The notes below the pieces were generated by a model. That model was not told the origin of the DNA, made no database searches, and saw only the letters and a list, made by a program, of their open reading frames with translations. From contig CAJYMH010000029.1 in the NCBI GenBank assembly GCA_913776195.1, positions 1 through 64,000 of the forward strand: a DNA stretch of 64,000 nucleotides, read 5' to 3'. How positions within the stretch are numbered: position 1 is the first letter of the stretch; each line of letters opens with the position of its first letter. The position numbers and the translations under genes are program-made. This document shows positions 17,565 to 24,876 of the stretch, piece after piece. The DNA is from an uncultured Caulobacter sp. (lineage in GTDB: Bacteria; Pseudomonadota; Alphaproteobacteria; Caulobacterales; Caulobacteraceae).

Positions 17565-19771
17565 CAGAACCTCGCGCGCAGGGCGACGGTCACGTTCCGC
17601 GGGTCGCCGAAGGTGTTGTAGGTGTTGGGGCCGCCGACGCGAGCGTAATAGACCTTGTCGAAGGCGTTGTTCACAGAGGCCGACAGCGAGATTTTCGGCG
17701 TCACCGCATAGCCGCCGTGCAGGCTGAGCAGGGCGTAGGGCTCCTGTTCCCGCACCCCGGCGACTCCGCCGCCGATGAATGTGCTCTGGGCCTGGAGGCC
17801 GGCGGCGATCCAGCCGCGGTTCCAGCCGGGCGCGCTGGGCGTGTACTTGGCGAAAGCCTTGACCGTGTGCTTCGGCTCCCAGGTGTCGAAGGCCGCGCCG
17901 ATCAGGCTGGCGTTGGCGTTGGACAGATGCTCCGTCTCGAGGAAGGTGTAGCCGAAGGACAGGTCGATGCCCGGCATGGGGCTGCCGTTGACCTCGAAGT
18001 CCGCGCCGCGCACCTCGACCTCGCCCAGCTGCAGGAAGAAGCCGGGGTGGGCCACGTCGGTGAAGGAGCGGTTCACGTCCCGCGTGCGGAATACGGCCAG
18101 CGATGCGTTCAGGCCTTCATTGAAGAAGGTCCCTTTGATCCCGCCCTCGATCTGCCGACCCTCGCGCGGGTCCAGGGTCGTGCCGCCGGACACGGTCCAC
18201 TTCAGGGCTGTTTGCGGAATGAAGATGTCCGAATAGCTGCCGTAGAGGGTGATGTTCGGACGCAGGTAATAGACGACGCCGGCATAAGGGGTGACGACGC
18301 CGTCCTCTTTGCCCTGGCTGGCGAAGGCGGTGGGGCTGGGGTTCGGCGCGATGTTGCGGAACCTGGAGTCGAAGTCGCTGATCCGCGCCCCGGCCACGAC
18401 CGACAGACCGTCGATCAGCTCGAACCGGCCCTGGGCGTAGAAGCCGCTCTGCTCGGTGCGAGTGACGCCGCCATTGTTGTGCACGAAGTTGGGCAGCGGC
18501 ACCGAGGCGGCGTCGCCCAGGGGAATGCCCGAACCCGCCGGCGTTCCGGTGTAGACGGGCAGGTTGGTGATCGCGGTGTATTCGTTGTCGTAGTTCTCGT
18601 AGCTGTAGCCCACGGTCAGGGTGTGCTGACGGCCGAAAAGGTTGAGCGGACCAGAGGCGTAGAGATCGACGCCGGTGCGCTCCGTCGTGCCGTCGTTCTC
18701 GCGGCGGGTGTAGCTGGTGAAGCGCTGAGTGACCGGATTGAAGCCCGTGCCTGGGGTCGGATAGCCGTCGCGGAAGATTTTCTGCTGTTCGCGATAGGTC
18801 GCCTTGGCGCGCAGGACCCAGTTGTTGGACAGTTCGTGCCGCAGGTCGGCCGAGTACTCCAGGGTCTCGTAGACGTTGAGATTCCAGTCTGGGTACTGGT
18901 TGGTGGAGCGCGGCACGTCTAGGAACTGGTTGTGCAGCGGATGGCCGGCCAGGAAGTAGTTGGCGTGGCCAATGCTCATCGCATCGCCCTGGTCGTCCTG
19001 GTAGGTGACCATGACCGAGGCCAGGGTGCGGTCGGTGACATCGAAGTCGAGCGCGCCGTAGGCGACGACCTTCTCCTCGCGCGAGCGATCCACATAGAAT
19101 TCGCGGTCGAGATAGGAGCCGGCGAAGCGCCCGCGCAGGCGGCCGTCGAGGGCGAGGGGGCCGCCGATGTCGGCCTCGATCCGGTAGTTGTTCCAGGTCC
19201 CGACCGACGCGGCGACGGAGGCCGCGAACTCGCGCGGCGCGCGCTTGCGGACGAAGTTGGCGGTGCCGCCCGGCTGGCCCGAACCTTTGAAGATGCCGGC
19301 GGGCCCGCGCAGCACTTCGATCTGCTCATAGACCACGAGGTCGAACTCCTGCGCCTGGCCGCTATTCCAGGCGGGGATGCCGTCATAGGACACGTCGAGC
19401 AGGTAGCCGCGTGAGCGGATCTGGCCGATCAGCCCGTCCCAGGTGCTGACATAGACGCCAGGGACCTGGGCCAGGGCGTCGACCATGGTGACCAGGTTCT
19501 GGTCCTGGATGCGCTGCTGGGTGATGACGCTGATGGTGTTGGGCACGTCAAGGACGGAGACCGCCTCCTTGCCGCCGATGGTGACGGTCTTCGACGCGTA
19601 GCTGCCTTTTGATCCTTCCACAGTGACCGAGCTGACGGAGGTCGCCTGATCGGCCTCCTCGGCGACGGCGGGAGCGGCGAGGAGGGCCGCGGCCAGAGGA
19701 ACGGCGCCGATCGCGGACAGCACGGTGCGCGCGTCCGCCAGCAAGGCGGAACGGGTGGTCTTGAACGTCAT
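17564..19771 (-). CDS. TonB-dependent outer-membrane receptor heading an ABC operon
   Basis: Outer-membrane receptor of 735 residues. A signal peptide ends near AAPAVA (residue 37). The plug domain follows (about 60-165, with VLDVPNTISVITQQ and LRGPAGIFKGSGQPGG), then a barrel ending in the canonical terminal phenylalanine (VALRARF). It is similar to ferric-siderophore receptors of the FhuA/FhuE type. It is the first gene of a four-gene operon with two DUF3526 permeases and an ATPase. The near-consensus Zur box 30 nt upstream suggests zinc-starvation control, in line with the zinc-responsive TonB receptors and the znuGHI ABC system reported in Caulobacter crescentus. Substrate assignment is inference. 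Confidence 0.9.
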   Translation of the reverse strand: MTFKTTRSALLADARTVLSAIGAVPLAAALLAAPAVAEEADQATSVSSVTVEGSKGSYASKTVTIGGKEAVSVLDVPNTISVITQQRIQDQNLVTMVDALAQVPGVYVSTWDGLIGQIRSRGYLLDVSYDGIPAWNSGQAQEFDLVVYEQIEVLRGPAGIFKGSGQPGGTANFVRKRAPREFAASVAASVGTWNNYRIEADIGGPLALDGRLRGRFAGSYLDREFYVDRSREEKVVAYGALDFDVTDRTLASVMVTYQDDQGDAMSIGHANYFLAGHPLHNQFLDVPRSTNQYPDWNLNVYETLEYSADLRHELSNNWVLRAKATYREQQKIFRDGYPTPGTGFNPVTQRFTSYTRRENDGTTERTGVDLYASGPLNLFGRQHTLTVGYSYENYDNEYTAITNLPVYTGTPAGSGIPLGDAASVPLPNFVHNNGGVTRTEQSGFYAQGRFELIDGLSVVAGARISDFDSRFRNIAPNPSPTAFASQGKEDGVVTPYAGVVYYLRPNITLYGSYSDIFIPQTALKWTVSGGTTLDPREGRQIEGGIKGTFFNEGLNASLAVFRTRDVNRSFTDVAHPGFFLQLGEVEVRGADFEVNGSPMPGIDLSFGYTFLETEHLSNANASLIGAAFDTWEPKHTVKAFAKYTPSAPGWNRGWIAAGLQAQSTFIGGGVAGVREQEPYALLSLHGGYAVTPKISLSASVNNAFDKVYYARVGGPNTYNTFGDPRNVTVALRARF

Positions 19772-19800
19772 GAAGCTTCGCCCCCAAGGCGTGATCGATA

Positions 19801-19821
19801 ATATGTTATGCTATAACATAC
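19801..19821. promoter_or_regulatory. Zur-like palindromic operator B
   Basis: TATGTTAT-GCT-ATAACATA (19802-19820) is a perfect 8-bp-arm palindrome 30 nt upstream of the TonB receptor ATG. The classical Zur box core is ATGTTATANTATAACAT; here only the central A is replaced by G. It matches element A at 10646-10666 in 16 of 21 positions. Confidence 0.72.
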
Positions 19822-19934
19822 GATTCTGTGGGTGACGATCCCATGCCTCGGCTTTTAGGGGAAGCAACCCTTATGCGCCTTGGGGTTGTGGCTAACGGGC
19901 GATGCAGGAGCGATGCGTTCCCGGCGAAGCCTGG

Positions 19935-19959
19935 TGCGCCGATCAATTCAATCGGCGCA
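19935..19959 (+). promoter_or_regulatory. Perfect 9-bp-arm inverted repeat upstream of the MFS gene
   Basis: TGCGCCGAT and ATCGGCGCA flank a 7-nt AT-rich loop, 150 nt upstream of the MFS start. The length suits a regulator dyad (e.g. GntR or LacI class) or an RNA hairpin. No regulator gene is adjacent to choose between these. Confidence 0.4.
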
Positions 19960-20109
19960 TCTATCCATAGCGCAATTGGACAAAAGGAGCGGTCAAGGTC
20001 AGCCTATGATCCAGTCGTCCGCAGCGTGTCCGCGCCCGGATATGGGAGACCGACCGGGGGAGAGCGATAATCGCCGCCGCCTGGTCCAGAGACCGGGAAG
20101 CGCCTGACC

Positions 20110-21429
20110 ATGACCACGTCCTCGCAGAAGCCGACGCGCGTTCGCTACGGCATCCTGCTGCTGATCTTCATCCTGACGACGATCAACTACGCGGATCGGG
20201 CGACCTTCTCGATCGCCGGCGACGCGGCGTCGAAGGACCTGGGGCTGAACGCGGTCGAGATGGGCTACATCATGTCGGCCTTTGCGTGGGCCTATGTGAT
20301 CGGCCAGATCCCCGGCGGGGCGCTGCTCGACAAGTTCGGGACCAAGCTGGTCTACACCCTGGCCATCGCCCTTTGGTCGATCTTCACAGTGGTGCAGGGC
20401 TTCTCCGGCTTCCTGACCGGGGGCGCGGTGGTGGCGGGCCTGTTCGCCATGCGCTTCGCGGTGGGTCTGGCGGAGTCGCCGTCCTTCCCCGGCAACGCCC
20501 GCATCGTGGCCGCCTGGTTCCCGGGATCGGAGCGGGGCACGGCCTCGGCGGTGTTCAACTCCGCCCAATACTTCTCGCTGGTCGCCTTCGCCCCGTTGAT
20601 GGGGTGGCTGGTCCACACCTTCGACTGGCATTCGGTGTTCTTCGTCATGGGCGGTCTGGGCGTGCTGGGCGCGGCGGTGTTCTGGTTCGTCCTGCACAGC
20701 CCGGTGAAGCACCCGTCGATCAACCAGGCCGAGCTCGACTACATCGAGGCGGGCGGCGGCCTGATCCGCATGGAGGATCGCACGGTCACCAAGAGCGCGG
20801 CGTTCACCTGGGGCAACGTCAAGCAGGTGCTGGGCAGCCGCATGCTGATGGGCGTGTTCATCGGCCAGTACGGCATCAACGTGCTGACCTATTTCTTCGT
20901 CACCTGGTTCCCGATCTACCTGGTCAAGGAGCGCGGCCTGTCGATCCTGGACGCCGGCTTCGCCGCCGCCGCTCCGGCCCTGTGCGGCTTCGTCGGCGGG
21001 GTGCTGGGCGGAGTGATCTCCGACCAGCTGCTGAAGCGTACCGGCTCGCTGACCATCGCCCGCAAGGCCCCGCTGCTGATCGGCATGATCCTGTCGGCCA
21101 GCATCATCGCCTGCGCCTATATCGACAACGCCGGGCTGATCATCGTGGTCATGGCCGTGGCCTTTTTCGGCAAGGGCATCGCATCGCTGGGCTGGGCGGT
21201 GGTTTCCGACACCTCGCCGCGCGAGTTCGTGGGCGTCACCGGCGGGGTGTTCAACACCTTCGGCAACTCGGCCGGCATCGTGACCCCCATCGTCATCGGC
21301 TACATCGTCCAGGCCACGGGCTCCTTCGACGGCGCCCTGTGGTTCGTGGGCGGTCACTGCGCCCTGGTGATCGCGGCCTACTTCCTGATCACCGGCAAGA
21401 TCGAGCGCCTGCAGCTGAAGTCGAGCTGA
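20110..21429 (+). CDS. MFS transporter, anion:cation symporter (sugar-acid) type
   Basis: Inner-membrane secondary transporter of 439 residues with twelve predicted helices. The N-terminal segment TTINYADRATFSIAGDAASKD and GGALLDKFGTKLVY match the ACS family that contains glucarate, galactonate and hexuronate carriers (GudP/GarP/ExuT). The substrate is most likely a sugar acid, carried with H+. No catabolic genes lie next to it, so the substrate cannot be refined. It is expressed alone from the gap shared with the TonB operon. Confidence 0.88.
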   Translation: MTTSSQKPTRVRYGILLLIFILTTINYADRATFSIAGDAASKDLGLNAVEMGYIMSAFAWAYVIGQIPGGALLDKFGTKLVYTLAIALWSIFTVVQGFSGFLTGGAVVAGLFAMRFAVGLAESPSFPGNARIVAAWFPGSERGTASAVFNSAQYFSLVAFAPLMGWLVHTFDWHSVFFVMGGLGVLGAAVFWFVLHSPVKHPSINQAELDYIEAGGGLIRMEDRTVTKSAAFTWGNVKQVLGSRMLMGVFIGQYGINVLTYFFVTWFPIYLVKERGLSILDAGFAAAAPALCGFVGGVLGGVISDQLLKRTGSLTIARKAPLLIGMILSASIIACAYIDNAGLIIVVMAVAFFGKGIASLGWAVVSDTSPREFVGVTGGVFNTFGNSAGIVTPIVIGYIVQATGSFDGALWFVGGHCALVIAAYFLITGKIERLQLKSS

Positions 21430-21510
21430 GGGCGGCGGCTGGCGGACGGAGCGGAGCGCCTTACCGCGAGTTCATGTTCTTCGCCGCATTCTTGCCACAA
21501 TTCGCCACGC

Positions 21511-21532
21511 ATGTAGCGCTACGTATGTAGCG
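21511..21532. promoter_or_regulatory. BlaI/MecI-type operator
   Basis: Two copies of ATGTAGCG (21511-21518 and 21525-21532) flank CTACGT, producing overlapping dyads GTAGCGCTAC (perfect) and CTACGTATGTAG (10 of 12). BlaI-family repressors bind TACAnnTGTA-like dyads, and the site is 20 nt upstream of the blaI-like start, as expected for autorepression. Confidence 0.6.
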
Positions 21533-21551
21533 AACAAGCGTGGAGGCCGGC

Positions 21552-21914
21552 GTGATCGAATCCTTGCCGCGGCGAGAGAGGGAAGTGTTCGAGACCCTGT
21601 GCAGGCTTGGCTCGGGCGGGGCTTCGGCGGTTCGCGCGGCGCTGTCCGATCCGCTGAGCGACTCGGCGGTGCGCACCATGCTGACGCGGCTGGAGGCCAA
21701 GGGCCTGGTCGAGCGGACGGACGGAGTCTTCAGCCCGGTCCAGAGCACCGAGACGGTCGCCGCCGGGGCGCTGCGCCGGATGGTGGACACCTTCTTCGCC
21801 GGCTCCGCCGCCAACGCCGCCACCGCCCTGCTGGGCATGGGCCAGCGCCTGACGCCCGACGAGGCGGCGGCGCTTGAGAAGGCCATCGATGATGCGCTGG
21901 AGCGCAAGTCATGA
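21552..21914 (+). CDS. BlaI/MecI/CopY-family transcriptional repressor
   Basis: Winged-helix repressor of 120 residues. The helix-turn-helix region has the SDPLSDSAVRTMLTRLEAKG pattern of the Penicillinase_R family, and the C-terminal part is the dimerisation region cleaved in classical BlaI. The GTG at 21552 follows GGAGG by 5 nt and is preferred to the GTG at 21540. It overlaps the downstream M56 peptidase gene in an ATGA. It probably represses this two-gene operon through the dyads at 21511-21532. No beta-lactamase gene is adjacent, so the external target is unknown. Confidence 0.92.
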   Translation: MIESLPRREREVFETLCRLGSGGASAVRAALSDPLSDSAVRTMLTRLEAKGLVERTDGVFSPVQSTETVAAGALRRMVDTFFAGSAANAATALLGMGQRLTPDEAAALEKAIDDALERKS

Positions 21915-23692
21915 GCTGGACCCTGCTGGCCGCACTGTTGGTCAAGTCCGGCCTGATCGCCGGCGCCGGTCTGGTCTGCGCCGAACTGCTGACGCGGCGG
22001 GCGGCGGACAGGGTCGAGGTGCTGCGGGGGGCGGTCTGCCTGTTGTTGCTGCTGCCCGTGGCGATGCTGCTGCTGCCGTCCCTGGACCTGCCGGTCCTGC
22101 CCGCCTTGGCGATCGAGGCCCTGCCGCCCGCGCCGGCGGTGGTCCCGGCGGTGACGCTGGAGGTGTGGCCCCTGGCCAGCTTCGAGGTGTCCGCCCCCGA
22201 CCTGCGCTGGCCGCCGGTCTGGGCGCTGGTCGCCGCCGGATGGCTGGCGGTGGCGTCGGTGATCGCCGGCCGCTTCGCCCTGGGCGTGCTGCTGCTGGAC
22301 CAGTGGACGCGGGAAGGGCGGCCGGTGGATTGCCCGGCCTGGCTGTCGGCCCTGGAGCGTCTGGCCCCTGTGGCGCGGCCGCGTCTGGTCGGCAGCGGAC
22401 GGGTGGCCGGTCCCCTCAGCTGGGGCGCGGCGCCGGGGGCGATCCTGCTCGATCCCCTCAGCCTGTCCCAGCCGCAGTCCGCGCCCGCCATCTTGGCGCA
22501 CGAACTGGCGCACCTTCGCCGCCGCGACTGGATCTTCCTCCTATTGTCGAAGGCCGCCGTCGCCCTGTTCTGGTTCAACCCCCTGGTCTGGCGGCTGCAC
22601 GCCGCCCTGGCCGAGGCCTCGGAAGAGGCCGCCGACGCCGCCGCCCTCGAGACGGTGGACCGTCGACTCTACGCCCGGGCGCTGGTGCGCCTGGCCGCTC
22701 AACCCGCGCCCGTCGCCGCCTTCGCCATGGCCGCGGACGCCCGCACCCTCAAGAAAAGGATCGCCAGCATCATGGCCGATACGCCTCCCCGCCGCCGTCC
22801 CCTGACCGCCGCCCTGACCGTGGCCGCCCTGTGCACCGTCGCCGCGCCCCTGGCCGCCGTCGAGCTGAGCCGCCAGGCTCATGCGGAGGCCGCGCCCTCG
22901 ACAGCCGCTGAGGCCGCATCCGAAGCCGCCGCCGACGCCGCGAGGATCGTCCCGTCGCAGAAGCGCGGCGTGAACCTGGCTCTGCTGGGGATCGAGCCGC
23001 CCGCGCCTCCGGCCCCGCCGGCGCCGCCCGCTCCGATGACGGTCGCGGCCTTGCCGGCTCCCGCCGCGGTTCCAGCGCCGGCCGCCATCCCGGCGCCTCC
23101 GGCTTCCCCCGCGCCGCCGGCGCCCCCGGCCCCGTCGGGCAAGGGCTTCCACTACTACAGCTATCGTGAGGCCACGCCCGAGGAGCGCCAGCAGGCCGAG
23201 GAAGCCCGTCGCCAGGCCCAGCTCGCCCGTGAACAGGCCGCCGTCGCTCGCCAGCAGGCCGCCGAGGCCCGCATCCAGGCTCATGCCGATCGGGCTCGCG
23301 CCCAGGCTGAACGCGCCCGGGCTCAGGCCGAACGCGCCGTCGCCCTTGAATCCTCGCGCATGCAGGTCGCCCAGTCGCGTGTCCTAGCCGAACGGGCCCG
23401 CGTCGACGCCGACAAGGCCCGTGAGATGGCCGCCCGCCACCTGGCCGACGCTCGCGTCCACATGCGCGATGGAGCCAAGCAGATGCGCAGCGGCGCCCGC
23501 CAGATGCGCGAGGAGGCCGTGCGTCTGCAGGACCCGTCCTACCGCGCCAAGCAGATCGCCGAGAACCGCGCACGCGGCAACGACGTCACCGACGCCGAGC
23601 TGATCGCCCTGAGCAAGAGCCTGCCGGGCAAGGCCGCTGATCTGGAGCGCAACGCCGACCGCCTGGAGCAGCGCGCGGCGGACCCGGTCTAG
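21911..23692 (+). CDS. BlaR1-like M56 membrane metallopeptidase with Pro-rich and coiled-coil C-terminus
   Basis: Inner-membrane sensor peptidase of 593 residues that would cleave or inactivate the co-encoded BlaI-like repressor. N-terminal helices lie at about 4-26, 37-58 and 103-130. The cytoplasmic zinc-protease motif H197-E-L-A-H201 is in LAHELAHLRRRDW, and another membrane helix at about 297-318 leads to the outside. Instead of the penicillin-binding domain of BlaR1, the exported part is a proline/alanine linker (about 360-410) and a long Arg/Ala/Gln/Glu-rich coiled coil (about 420-540). The signal sensed is therefore probably not a beta-lactam. A stem-loop follows the stop. Confidence 0.87.
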   Translation: MSWTLLAALLVKSGLIAGAGLVCAELLTRRAADRVEVLRGAVCLLLLLPVAMLLLPSLDLPVLPALAIEALPPAPAVVPAVTLEVWPLASFEVSAPDLRWPPVWALVAAGWLAVASVIAGRFALGVLLLDQWTREGRPVDCPAWLSALERLAPVARPRLVGSGRVAGPLSWGAAPGAILLDPLSLSQPQSAPAILAHELAHLRRRDWIFLLLSKAAVALFWFNPLVWRLHAALAEASEEAADAAALETVDRRLYARALVRLAAQPAPVAAFAMAADARTLKKRIASIMADTPPRRRPLTAALTVAALCTVAAPLAAVELSRQAHAEAAPSTAAEAASEAAADAARIVPSQKRGVNLALLGIEPPAPPAPPAPPAPMTVAALPAPAAVPAPAAIPAPPASPAPPAPPAPSGKGFHYYSYREATPEERQQAEEARRQAQLAREQAAVARQQAAEARIQAHADRARAQAERARAQAERAVALESSRMQVAQSRVLAERARVDADKAREMAARHLADARVHMRDGAKQMRSGARQMREEAVRLQDPSYRAKQIAENRARGNDVTDAELIALSKSLPGKAADLERNADRLEQRAADPV

Positions 23693-23696
23693 GGTC

Positions 23697-23727
23697 TTCT
23701 CCTCCTCCGTTTTACAGGGGAGGAGAA
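23697..23727. terminator. Bidirectional stem-loop between M56 and Lrp genes
   Basis: TTCTCCTCC / GGAGGAGAA forms a 9-bp stem with TTT after the right arm. It is placed between convergent stops (23692 and 23730) and can serve both transcripts. Confidence 0.65.
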
Positions 23728-23729
23728 TT

Positions 23730-24221
23730 TCAGCTCTCTTCCGCCTTCAGCACCACGGCCGAGCGGACGGATTCGACGCCTTCGATGGCGCTCAGTCTGT
23801 CCACCAGCTTTGACAGGTCCTGAGGCGTCGCCGTCCGCACGATGGCGACGCCGTCCACCGCTCCGGTCACCGAGTAGTAGTGGGTGATCTGCGGCCAGTG
23901 GCGGAAGCGGGCGACGACCGGCTCGCACGGGCGCTGATCGAACACCAGCGACAGCACCGCCCGCAGGCCTTCGTCCTCGCCCGTCGCCAGCACCGCCCGA
24001 TAGCCGAGAATGACCTGGTCTCGCTCCAGCCGGGCCATGCGCGCCTGAACCGCGGTGCGCGACAGGGCCAGCTTCTGGGCCAGGGCGGTCAGGGTCATGC
24101 GTGCATCCTGCGACAGCAGGGCGATGAGCTTCTCGTCGAGGGCGTCGCGCACGCCTGCGTTTCGCCTAGAAGCCGTCTGATTTTCGTTCATTCCGCCAGT
24201 CCCCGCCGCCGTCTTGCTCAT
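23730..24221 (-). CDS. Lrp/AsnC-family transcriptional regulator
   Basis: Feast/famine regulator of about 163 residues: an N-terminal HTH (ALAQKLALSRTAVQARMARLERD) and a C-terminal RAM ligand-binding fold (about 85-160, with HYYSVTGAVDGVAIVR). The first ~25 residues are rich in Asn/Thr/Arg and not conserved. The start may be the GTG at 24233, the ATG at 24221 (used) or the ATG at 24191. It is divergent from the isochorismatase-M13 peptidase pair and may regulate it in response to an amino acid. Confidence 0.9.
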   Translation of the reverse strand: MSKTAAGTGGMNENQTASRRNAGVRDALDEKLIALLSQDARMTLTALAQKLALSRTAVQARMARLERDQVILGYRAVLATGEDEGLRAVLSLVFDQRPCEPVVARFRHWPQITHYYSVTGAVDGVAIVRTATPQDLSKLVDRLSAIEGVESVRSAVVLKAEES

Positions 24222-24273
24222 GGCGACGGACACTTTGGGTCCTCACAATCCTCGGCCGAAGAGGGCTGTCAAG

Positions 24274-24876
24274 ATGACGAGGATCCGAGCCGTGAGACCG
24301 CTGAGAGCTGACGCCGCGCTGCTGGTGATCGATGTGCAGGCGGGGTTCGACGACGCCGCCTGGGGCGTGCGCAACAACCCTGGGGCGGAGCGCAATATCG
24401 CGATGCTGCTGGAGGCCTGGCGCGCGGTCGGAGGGCCGGTCGTCCATGTGCATCACGACTCCGTGGACCCGGAAGGGCGCCTGCGCCCCGGCACGCCTGG
24501 CAACGCCGTGAAGCCTGAGGCGCGGCCGCAGCCTGGGGAGCCCCTGTATCGCAAGCGGGTCAACAGCGCCTTCATCGGCACGCGACTGGAGGAGGACCTG
24601 CGGCGAAGGGGCGTGAAGGCCGTGGTGCTGGTCGGGCTGACCACCAATCACTGCGTCTCCACGACCGCGCGGATGGCGGCCAATCTGGGGTTCGAGGTGA
24701 CGGTGGTGTCCGACGCCACGGCGACCTTCGCCCGGCTGCATGTGGACGGCCGGATGCGCACGGCGGACGACGTCCACGACGCGGCGCTCAGCGACCTGCA
24801 GGACGAGTTCGCCCGGATCGCCGACACGGCGGCCGTGATGACCGCGCTCTCGCAGCGGGAGGCGGCCTGTGCATAG
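24274..24876 (+). CDS. Isochorismatase-family cysteine hydrolase
   Basis: Cytosolic hydrolase of 200 residues with the complete Asp-Lys-Cys triad: Asp20 (LLVIDVQ), Lys94 (LYRKRVNSAF) and Cys127 (TTNHCVSTT), with the usual cis-peptide region before the Cys. This group acts on small amides or ureides (nicotinamide, N-carbamoyl compounds and similar). The true substrate cannot be told. The ATG at 24274 places the first strand correctly; upstream in-frame starts would overlap the divergent Lrp promoter. Its last codons overlap the start of the M13 peptidase gene by 8 nt, indicating coupled translation. Confidence 0.9.
   Translation: MTRIRAVRPLRADAALLVIDVQAGFDDAAWGVRNNPGAERNIAMLLEAWRAVGGPVVHVHHDSVDPEGRLRPGTPGNAVKPEARPQPGEPLYRKRVNSAFIGTRLEEDLRRRGVKAVVLVGLTTNHCVSTTARMAANLGFEVTVVSDATATFARLHVDGRMRTADDVHDAALSDLQDEFARIADTAAVMTALSQREAACA

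Larger units (their letters stand above)
19772..20109. other. 338-bp divergent intergenic region (TonB operon / MFS gene)
   Basis: The left part holds Zur-like operator B. At 19935-19959 TGCGCCGAT-CAATTCA-ATCGGCGCA forms a perfect 9-bp stem without a T-tract, which could be an operator or a leader hairpin for the MFS gene. No convincing small gene was found in the remainder. Confidence 0.5.

Noticed and set aside
23000..23400. Repeat array in the M56 gene
   Set aside because: The repetition is codon-level, from proline/alanine linker and heptad-like Arg/Ala/Gln coding sequence; there are no spacers, so it is not a CRISPR or tandem insertion.
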